A stretch of DNA of 10,719 nucleotides from a bacterium (lineage in GTDB: Bacteria > Thermosulfidibacterota > Thermosulfidibacteria > Thermosulfidibacterales > Thermosulfidibacteraceae): contig JALVZS010000082.1 in the NCBI GenBank assembly GCA_027022065.1, positions 1 to 10,719 on the forward strand, read 5' to 3'. The notes below the pieces were generated by a model. The model was given only the letters and a program-made list of their open reading frames with translations. It ran no database searches and was not told the origin of the DNA. The stretch's first letter is position 1. Each line of letters starts with the position of its first letter. The position numbers and the translations under genes were made by a program. Positions 5,892-10,719 of this stretch are shown here, piece by piece.

Positions 5892-7209
5892 TAAGGGCCT
5901 TTGCTATGTCTCTTGCCTTTCCAGCAAACCAATTGGTGTGAAGGTAGGTTGCCAAAATTCCCCTTTTTATAAAGCCTTCTTTTAATCTTAAGCCCTTGGA
6001 AGGCACAAAAAGCTCATAGGCACTTGACACAGGCTCAAGCTCCTGCACTTGGGAGTAGTGAAAAACATGGCCTCTTACAACTGCCCCTTTGTCCAAAAAG
6101 GGGTTTTCACACAAGATCCTTCCTTCAGCATACCCCAATATGGGCCTTTCCAAAAAGCTTACCCTTATGGGCAAAATGCCCGCTCCTTTCAAGATCCTTC
6201 CCTGATAAACAATCTCCCTTGCGAGAAATATTAATCCCCCGCACTCTGCATAAATCTTGCCCCCAGAATCCACAAAGTCATTAAGGTCTTTCAAGAACCC
6301 TGTATTTTCCATAAGCTCATCCATGAAAAGCTCTGGATATCCGCCTGGAAGAAAAAGGGAACACGTATCGCTGGGAATGGATTCCCCCTTTAACGGAGAA
6401 AAAAACAAAATCTCCCCCCCTTCCTCCTCCAAGGTCTCAATGTTCTCCGTGTATAGAAACGAGAAGGCCTTGTCCCTTGCCACGGCCACTTTGGCAACGG
6501 AAACTGCTTTTTTTCTAAAAGCTTCGCCCTCCTTTTCACACGCCACATCCAAAAGAACATCCAAATCTACTTGAGACGCTATCTCTCTTAAAACCATCCT
6601 TCTTTCTTCCCAATCAATTTCATCCGCCTGAATGATTCCCAGGTGTCTTTCCGGAACAAAGCCCTTCTTGCTACGTATAACTCCCCCCAGTATCTTTACT
6701 TGAGGCAGGTGTCTTTGCATAACCTCCTTAAGCAGGTGGTAATGCCCTTGACTTCCCAAGAAGTTAAAAATAACCCCCACCACCTCAACATCCTCAAACT
6801 CCATAATCCCCTTTATTAAGGCAGCGGCTGTGCGGGAAATTCCCCAGGCGTCCACCACCAGAACAATAGGAATATCTAAGATCTTCGCCACATAGGCCGT
6901 TGAGGCAAACTCGGCCGTTCCTAAACCATCGTAAAGCCCCCCTACCCCTTCCACCACAGCAACATCGGCACCAGCTATTCCTTTCTTGAAGTTCTTCCTT
7001 ACTCCCTCCTCGCCCATCATCCAGCAGTCAAGGTTCCTGCAACTTCTTCCAGCAAGCACGCTGTGATGGGCAGGATCTATGTAGTCGGGACCCACCTTAA
7101 ACGGCTGCACAGTGTATCCCCTATCAACCAAACCCTGGATAATGGCAGAGGTAATGGTTGTCTTTCCACATCCACTGCCGATACCCGCTATGATAAATGC
7201 CTTTGCCAA
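5884..7209 (-). CDS. cbiA: Cobyrinate a,c-diamide synthase (CbiA/CobB)
   Basis: This enzyme amidates the a and c side chains of cobyrinate (or the hydrogenobyrinate equivalent) with glutamine and ATP, upstream of CobQ in B12 synthesis. In numbering from the alternative GTG at 7230 (448 aa), it has P-loop GIGSGCGKT (16-24) and [14 protein letters not shown] (43-56). EGVGGLYDG follows (94-102). The C-terminal glutamine amidotransferase half has [10 protein letters not shown] (292-301), nucleophile Cys330 in [17 protein letters not shown] (387-393) and His431 in [10 protein letters not shown] prefer the TTG start at 7209 (441 aa, beginning M-AKAFIIAG), because GAGGAGGG lies at 7218-7211 just upstream. 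The GTG at 7230 has no ribosome binding site, falls inside an inverted repeat, and would lie only about 8 bases from the predicted transcription start. The gene is divergent from pyrE and convergent with the small gene at 5580. Confidence 0.93.
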   Translation of the reverse strand: MAKAFIIAGIGSGCGKTTITSAIIQGLVDRGYTVQPFKVGPDYIDPAHHSVLAGRSCRNLDCWMMGEEGVRKNFKKGIAGADVAVVEGVGGLYDGLGTAEFASTAYVAKILDIPIVLVVDAWGISRTAAALIKGIMEFEDVEVVGVIFNFLGSQGHYHLLKEVMQRHLPQVKILGGVIRSKKGFVPERHLGIIQADEIDWEERRMVLREIASQVDLDVLLDVACEKEGEAFRKKAVSVAKVAVARDKAFSFLYTENIETLEEEGGEILFFSPLKGESIPSDTCSLFLPGGYPELFMDELMENTGFLKDLNDFVDSGGKIYAECGGLIFLAREIVYQGRILKGAGILPIRVSFLERPILGYAEGRILCENPFLDKGAVVRGHVFHYSQVQELEPVSSAYELFVPSKGLRLKEGFIKRGILATYLHTNWFAGKARDIAKALIS

Positions 7210-7218
7210 TCCCTCCTC

Positions 7219-7273
7219 TTGAACAAGCACAAGTTTTGTGCTTAAGCTTACACCCTGCTTTTACACATTGCAA
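7219..7273. promoter_or_regulatory. Candidate overlapping divergent promoters of cbiA and pyrE
   Basis: The self-complementary block TAAGCTTA (7243-7250) can act as a weak -10 on both strands. For pyrE, TTGAAC (7219-7224) precedes TAAGCT by 18 bases. For cbiA, TTGCAA (7273-7268, minus strand) precedes TAAGCT (7250-7245) by 17 bases. The predicted starts would leave leaders of about 30 bases before ATG 7284 and TTG 7209. The -10 boxes match consensus at only 3 of 6 positions, though these are the three most conserved ones. Confidence 0.35.
7225..7243. promoter_or_regulatory. Perfect dyad between cbiA and pyrE (possible operator)
   Basis: AAGCACAA (7225-7232) and TTGTGCTT (7236-7243) are exact inverted repeats around a 3-base centre. 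The dyad lies between the proposed -35 and -10 of pyrE, a place where an operator would control either gene. It could alternatively form a short hairpin in the cbiA leader. No T run follows, so a terminator is unlikely. Confidence 0.5.
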
Positions 7274-7283
7274 GGAGGCTGAA

Positions 7284-7853
7284 ATGAAAAAGCGGCTGAT
7301 AGAGATGCTTGTGGAAAGGTCCTTCATGTATTCGGAAGAGCCTGTGTTCAGACTGGCATCGGGAAAAATGAGCAACTACTACATCAACTGTAAACCCACC
7401 ACGATGGATCCGGAAGGGATGGTGTTAGTTGGCAGGCTCCTGTTCAACATAGCAAAAGAGCTGGATGTAGCCGCCGCAGGCGGACTCACCATGGGTGCAG
7501 ATCCCCTAGCCTATGCCTTAGCCTATACAAGCTTTCTTGAGGGAAGACCCATAAAGGCCTTTGTGGTAAGGAAGGAACCCAAGGATCACGGAACGGGAAG
7601 CCTTATAGAAGGACCAGTTAAGCCTGGGGAAAGAGTTCTCATACTGGAGGATGTAATCACCACAGGAAGCTCTTCTCTCAAGGCCATAAAGGCAGCTTTA
7701 GACTTCGGCCTTGATGTGGTGGCAGTTGCCGCTCTTGTGGACAGGGAAGAAGGGGGAAGGGAAAACATAGAAAAAGCAGGGTTCAGGGTAATTTCCATAG
7801 TCACAAAGACAGAACTTCTCAAAGAGTTTTTAAACAGAACGAAAAAAAATTAA
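7284..7853 (+). CDS. pyrE: Orotate phosphoribosyltransferase
   Basis: PyrE transfers phosphoribose from PRPP to orotate, forming OMP in de novo pyrimidine synthesis. It is cytoplasmic and usually a dimer with shared active sites. The protein is 189 aa, normal for the compact bacterial form. It has [16 protein letters not shown] (22-37), the flexible catalytic loop [10 protein letters not shown] (96-105, with conserved lysines 97 and 100), and the PRPP-binding motif [13 protein letters not shown] (118-130). ATG 7284 is chosen because AAGGAGG lies at 7272-7278 five bases upstream; the frame is open back to 7197, but that part crosses the divergent promoter region. It stands alone: no other pyrimidine gene is in the window, and its upstream neighbour is the divergent cbiA. 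Confidence 0.96.
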   Translation: MKKRLIEMLVERSFMYSEEPVFRLASGKMSNYYINCKPTTMDPEGMVLVGRLLFNIAKELDVAAAGGLTMGADPLAYALAYTSFLEGRPIKAFVVRKEPKDHGTGSLIEGPVKPGERVLILEDVITTGSSSLKAIKAALDFGLDVVAVAALVDREEGGRENIEKAGFRVISIVTKTELLKEFLNRTKKN

Positions 7854-7854
7854 G

Positions 7855-7882
7855 TAAAGCTGATGATAGACCTTGACGATTC
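7855..7882 (+). promoter_or_regulatory. Possible sigma-28 (FliA) promoter for the chemoreceptor gene
   Basis: TAAAGCTG (7855-7862) followed after 12 bases by GACGATTC (7875-7882) resembles the motility-sigma consensus TAAAGTTT-N11-GCCGATAA (about 6/8 and 5/8 matches, spacer one base long). The position suits a transcript reaching ATG 7920, and the downstream gene is a chemotaxis gene. A sigma-70-like TTGACG at 7873-7878 overlaps it but has no good -10. Weak evidence. Confidence 0.25.
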
Positions 7883-7919
7883 TAATATATAAGGAGCATA
7901 TACCAGGTAGGAGGTAAAA

Positions 7920-9419
7920 ATGGCTCTATTTGTCAAAAAGAAGGGCAGGATTTTTGAGGCAATCATCAGAGACAGCATTGTGGATCTCACCAAGGTTGAT
8001 CAGATACCCACCGATACGGAAGACGGCAAGTTCGCAGCTAATCTTCTCAAGGACATAAGAAACATTTTCATGGATCTCACAGAGGATGCCACAAAGGCAG
8101 CGGTCTTCAACGCCAGACTGAAGTTTGAAGTAAAAAGGGTCAACGAAGAGGTTAAAGATGTAAAGGACAACATTGACGCCATAAATGTCGCCATACAGCA
8201 AAACACAGAGGCAATATCAGATATCGCCCAAAACACCGCAAAGCTAAGGGACTTCATGCAGGAGCTGGATCAGTATGTAAAACAAACCATAAGGGTTATG
8301 GACAACATAGACGAAAGCTTTGGCGAAGTGTTAAGGGTAAGTGAGGCCAACACACAGATAACCTCGGAACTTGAAACAGGTGTAGAGAAGATCATGGATG
8401 TGGCAGAAGTGATAAACAACATAGCTGATCAGACAAATCTACTTGCCCTAAATGCAGCCATTGAGGCAGCAAGGGCCGGCGAGCACGGAAGAGGCTTTGC
8501 CGTTGTGGCAGATGAAGTGAGGAAGCTCGCCGAAGAAACTATGAAGCGCTCTAAAGAGATAAACGCAACGGTAACGGGCATAGCTCAGCAGATAAAGAAC
8601 CTGATAGGGGAAAACCGCAATGTCAGCGAAAAGGTGGCAGAATCCAACGAGCTTCTGAAAAAGCTGAATCAGGACCTTGGCGAGCTTGATGTGAAAATCT
8701 CCCAGGCTAACGATATGATCACCTCAGTGGGAAGCGCTGTTGAGGAACAGGCAGCAAGCTCCGAAGAGGTTTCACAAACAGTGAATGCCCTCAGCCAGTC
8801 CTTCAGCCTAGTGGTAGAATCGGTTAACGGGCTGGAAAGTAAGGCTCTGAGCTTGGAGAGGATGCTTGAGATAACCAACAAGATCTTGGAAAACTTCCGA
8901 ACAGGCCACGCCTTTGAAAAGACTTTGGACATAGCCATGGAGGGAAGGGACAAGATCGTAAAGAAGATAGAGGAAGCCATTGAGCAGGGGATAATCTCAA
9001 AGGCTGACCTTTGGGATAGGAACTACCAAGAAGTTCCCAACACCAATCCCAAAAAGTACAGAACGAGGTTCACAGACTTCTTCAGAAGGTACATAAGGCC
9101 CATTCAGGACGAATACCTGAGAAAAGATCCCAGCTTTGTGTACTTTGTAGTTGTGGACAACAACGGCTACTGCCCCGCCCACAACAGCGAGTTTGATAAG
9201 GACCCCACGGGAAACTACGAGTACGACCTGAAATACAGCAGGGGGCAGAGGATATTTAACGATCCTGTAGGAATCAAAGCCGCCAAAAACACAAGAAAAC
9301 TGCTGCTTCAGGTCTACTTCAGGGACACAGGAGAGATCATGCTGGAAGCAGACTTCCCCGTCATGATAGAGGGCAAGCTCTGGGGCAATCTGAGGGTGGG
9401 CTTCAAGGCCGAGGGCTAG
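7920..9419 (+). CDS. Soluble methyl-accepting chemotaxis protein with C-terminal Cache-like domain
   Basis: A 499-aa chemoreceptor that would control CheA/CheW from the cytoplasm. ATG 7920 has a strong TAGGAGGT at 7908-7915. No hydrophobic membrane segment or signal peptide is present. Residues 1-60 are of unknown type; 60-325 are long coiled-coil helices forming the MCP signalling hairpin. The hairpin tip is [20 protein letters not shown] (163-182) followed by [24 protein letters not shown] (to 206). Glu/Gln-rich stretches such as [17 protein letters not shown] (272-288) are likely adaptation sites. Residues 405-496 ([43 protein letters not shown]) match a small sensor domain that I know from proteobacterial receptors, usually there found before the signalling domain. 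Here it is C-terminal. No CheR-tethering pentapeptide is seen. The ligand is unknown. Confidence 0.93.
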   Translation: MALFVKKKGRIFEAIIRDSIVDLTKVDQIPTDTEDGKFAANLLKDIRNIFMDLTEDATKAAVFNARLKFEVKRVNEEVKDVKDNIDAINVAIQQNTEAISDIAQNTAKLRDFMQELDQYVKQTIRVMDNIDESFGEVLRVSEANTQITSELETGVEKIMDVAEVINNIADQTNLLALNAAIEAARAGEHGRGFAVVADEVRKLAEETMKRSKEINATVTGIAQQIKNLIGENRNVSEKVAESNELLKKLNQDLGELDVKISQANDMITSVGSAVEEQAASSEEVSQTVNALSQSFSLVVESVNGLESKALSLERMLEITNKILENFRTGHAFEKTLDIAMEGRDKIVKKIEEAIEQGIISKADLWDRNYQEVPNTNPKKYRTRFTDFFRRYIRPIQDEYLRKDPSFVYFVVVDNNGYCPAHNSEFDKDPTGNYEYDLKYSRGQRIFNDPVGIKAAKNTRKLLLQVYFRDTGEIMLEADFPVMIEGKLWGNLRVGFKAEG

Positions 9420-9433
9420 TTGTCCTAGGACAA
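9420..9433. repeat. 14-bp perfect palindrome after the chemoreceptor gene
   Basis: TTGTCCTAGGACAA begins directly after the chemoreceptor stop codon and equals its own reverse complement. No T run follows, so it is a poor terminator. Its place at the junction between chromosomal and mobile DNA makes a recombinase site or protein-binding site conceivable. Confidence 0.5.
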
Positions 9434-9483
9434 AGGCAAGAAACGCATCATGAACAATACACTTAGCAAAAGAAGAGACACTT

Positions 9484-9506
9484 TAGGTGTCCATATAGGT
9501 GTCCAT
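9484..9506. repeat. Tandem 11-bp direct repeat next to the recombinase 3' end
   Basis: TAGGTGTCCAT occurs at 9484-9494 and again at 9496-9506, one base apart. The second copy reaches the recombinase stop codon (9506-9508). On the minus strand the two copies read ATGGACACCTA twice. They may be recombinase arm-type sites or simply a duplicated stretch of former coding sequence (it encodes M-D-T-Y-M-D-T in another frame). Confidence 0.5.
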
Positions 9507-10603
9507 CATTCCATCTTTGGGAACGGGATCCTATTGACCTGCTCCAGCAGTGCCAAATGGTCCAGATGGGTGTACCTCAGCACCATTTGGAGGGTGGAGT
9601 GGCCCAGCAGTTCTTTTAGAATGCGCAAATCTACGCCGCTTCTGATCGCCCAGGAAGCAAAAGTGTGCCTGAGATCGTGAACACGAACGGATTCAGGCAG
9701 CCCCGCCCTCTTCAAGGCTCTTTTCAGCGTGCTTCGGATACCCCTCTGCGAATAAGGCATACCAGTTGCAGGGTTGACGAACACGAACGTGGTGTCCATA
9801 CCCTGGACACCCTGGAGGATCTTCACAGCAGCATCGGATAAAGGAAGTGCTAGAGGTTTCCTTCCCTTGGTCTTGCTCGGCGGTATTATGAGCTTTCTCT
9901 CTTTCAAATTCACCTGGTCCCACCTGAGATTGAGAATGTTGGAAATCCTCAGCCCCGTTGCGAGAGCAAAGGCAAATACGGGACGGGAGCTTTCAGGCAG
10001 GCACTTGAGCAGCCTTTCAGCTTCTTCCACAGAAAGCACATGCCAGGCATCTTCCTGTCTCTCTTTCAGCCTGGACACCTTAGAGGCGGGGTTGTGAAGC
10101 AGTAGATCCAGCTTTACGGCGTAATTGAGCATGTGCTTTAGTACTGCAACCTCTCTGTTGACCTCGGCAGGGGTAGCTCCTTCTGAAAGCCTTTCCTGCT
10201 TAAACCGCTCAACAGCCTCGGTGGTAATCTCCTTCAGCTTCTTTCCACCGAAGAACCTGGCTAGGTGGCGGTAGATGGCAAGCTTTCTCTGGTACCAGCC
10301 AGGCGAGTTTTCCTGCTTGCAGTAAAGCAAATAATACCGCTGCCAGAAGTCCTCAAACTTGATGGCGCCTTTCACAGCTTCAGGTATGAACTTCCCTGCA
10401 GCAAGTTGCCTCTTAACCTCTGCCAGCCTCGCCTCTGCTACCTGCCTGTTGGGGCCTATGCGCTCACGCCTCCTGCGTCTCTGCAGGTCGTAGTACTCAA
10501 TCCAGTAGACCTTTCCCTTGGCCCTCCTGATGCCACGACCCCCTAAATAACTGGACAAGTAGATAAAGAGATAAGACAATAACCTATAAGGGGGGTCTAA
10601 CAA
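9506..10603 (-). CDS. Tyrosine recombinase (phage/island-type integrase), start replaced by an IS end
   Basis: A site-specific recombinase of the integrase family. Its open frame is 365 codons. The native protein seems to begin near residue 23 (RGIRRAKGKVYWIEYYD), the usual N-terminal three-strand arm-binding domain. A SAM-like core-binding domain follows at about 80-175 and the catalytic domain at about 185-350. The catalytic residues are all present: R219 (ATGLRISN), K244 (PPSKTKG), H309 and R312 (HDLRHTF), H335 (LLGHSTLQ) and Y344 (RYTH). The first 22 codons come from the left end of an IS3-type element, and only TTG codons without a ribosome binding site (10603, 10579, 10558) are available in frame. 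CGT at 10537-10535 occupies the place where an ATG would give MGIRRAKGK. Expression is therefore doubtful, though the catalytic part is intact. The C-terminus may also be frameshifted (see findings). Confidence 0.85.
   Translation of the reverse strand: MLDPPYRLLSYLFIYLSSYLGGRGIRRAKGKVYWIEYYDLQRRRRRERIGPNRQVAEARLAEVKRQLAAGKFIPEAVKGAIKFEDFWQRYYLLYCKQENSPGWYQRKLAIYRHLARFFGGKKLKEITTEAVERFKQERLSEGATPAEVNREVAVLKHMLNYAVKLDLLLHNPASKVSRLKERQEDAWHVLSVEEAERLLKCLPESSRPVFAFALATGLRISNILNLRWDQVNLKERKLIIPPSKTKGRKPLALPLSDAAVKILQGVQGMDTTFVFVNPATGMPYSQRGIRSTLKRALKRAGLPESVRVHDLRHTFASWAIRSGVDLRILKELLGHSTLQMVLRYTHLDHLALLEQVNRIPFPKME
10552..10580 (+). promoter_or_regulatory. Possible promoter of the IS3-type transposase
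   Basis: TGGACA (10552-10557) and GACAAT (10575-10580) are separated by 17 bases and match sigma-70 consensus at 5/6 and 4/6 positions. The predicted start would leave a leader of about 16 bases containing the AAGGGGGG ribosome binding site before ATG 10603. Confidence 0.35.
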
Positions 10604-10719
10604 TGAAGAAGAGGAAGTACTGGACAGCTGAGGAGAAGCTTTCAGCTATTCTCTACATTGAAGCATCAGACTCCGTTACCCAAGCCTGCAGGGAACTGGG
10701 TATTGATCCATCCATGTAC
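10603..10719 (+). CDS. IS3-family transposase OrfA, 5' part only
   Basis: The frame begins at ATG 10603 with AAGGGGGG at 10588-10595 and stays open to the end of the window (39 residues). The sequence MKKRKYWTAEEKLSAILYI, then VTQACRELGIDPSMY, is a typical helix-turn-helix start of IS3/IS911-type OrfA (transposase_8 group), which binds the IS ends and is usually joined to OrfB by frameshifting. The catalytic OrfB would lie beyond the window. Its start codon coincides with the most upstream in-frame TTG of the recombinase on the other strand. Confidence 0.85.
   Translation, partial: MKKRKYWTAEEKLSAILYIEASDSVTQACRELGIDPSMY

Larger units (their letters stand above)
10538..10719 (+). mobile_element. 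Left end of an IS3-type insertion sequence, cut by the window edge
   Basis: The block CCCCCTAAATAACTGGACA (from about 10539) resembles the terminal sequence of IS3-family elements as I remember it, and a typical OrfA starts 60 bases further in. The exact end is uncertain by up to about 10 bases, because the right end and target duplication are outside the window. It is placed here where the recombinase reading frame stops resembling its family. Confidence 0.6.

Noticed and set aside
6024-6574. Plus-strand frames opposite cbiA
   Set aside because: They have no ribosome binding site and lie fully antisense to a clearly coding cbiA with all family motifs.
3010-9419. A new defence or secretion system in the central block
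   Set aside because: The genes are recognisable B12, pyrimidine, chemotaxis and pilus-type genes; only the 103-aa gene is unknown, which is too little to claim a system.
9420-9450. Rho-independent terminator after the chemoreceptor
   Set aside because: The palindrome would give only a 5-bp stem and is followed by AGGCAAGAAACG, not a T run.

Overview
The window looks like part of the chromosome of a thermophilic bacterium, most likely of the Aquificales type. The basis is codon use (heavy AGA/AGG arginine and ATA isoleucine, Lys/Glu-rich proteins), strong GGAGG ribosome binding sites, a class II tRNA-Leu with encoded CCA, and general resemblance of the proteins to that group. This placement is an inference from reading alone; no search was run.

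Layout. Bases 1-2922 are a mobile-DNA scrapyard. A fragment of an IS1634/IS4-type transposase (2-125) is cut by a complete IS21-family element (126-2730, genes istA and istB, TG...CA ends, imperfect terminal inverted repeats of about 50 bp). On the other side of that element is an unrelated fragment, the frameshifted 3' end of a tyrosine recombinase (2731-2850). This remnant faces the 3' end of a tRNA-Leu(UAG) gene (2923-3009, minus strand), the usual arrangement left by an integrative element. Bases 2851-2922 hold no recognisable feature.

Bases 3010-9419 are a compact block of ordinary chromosomal genes: cobyric acid synthase (cobQ/cbiP), a PilM-like actin-fold protein with an unusual cysteine cluster, a small protein of unknown function, cobyrinate a,c-diamide synthase (cbiA/cobB, minus strand), orotate phosphoribosyltransferase (pyrE), and a soluble chemoreceptor whose sensor-like domain is C-terminal. 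cobQ, pilM and the small gene run in one direction and may be co-transcribed. cbiA converges on them with an 8-bp overlap and diverges from pyrE across a short region containing a perfect dyad. The two cobalamin enzymes act at successive amidation stages of corrin-ring synthesis, but lie on opposite strands and cannot share a transcript.

Bases 9420-10719 are mobile again: a 14-bp palindrome and a tandem 11-bp repeat, then a tyrosine recombinase on the minus strand whose start has been replaced by the left end of an IS3-type element. The first transposase gene of that element runs off the window. No CRISPR array, rRNA, B12 riboswitch or convincing new defence system was seen.
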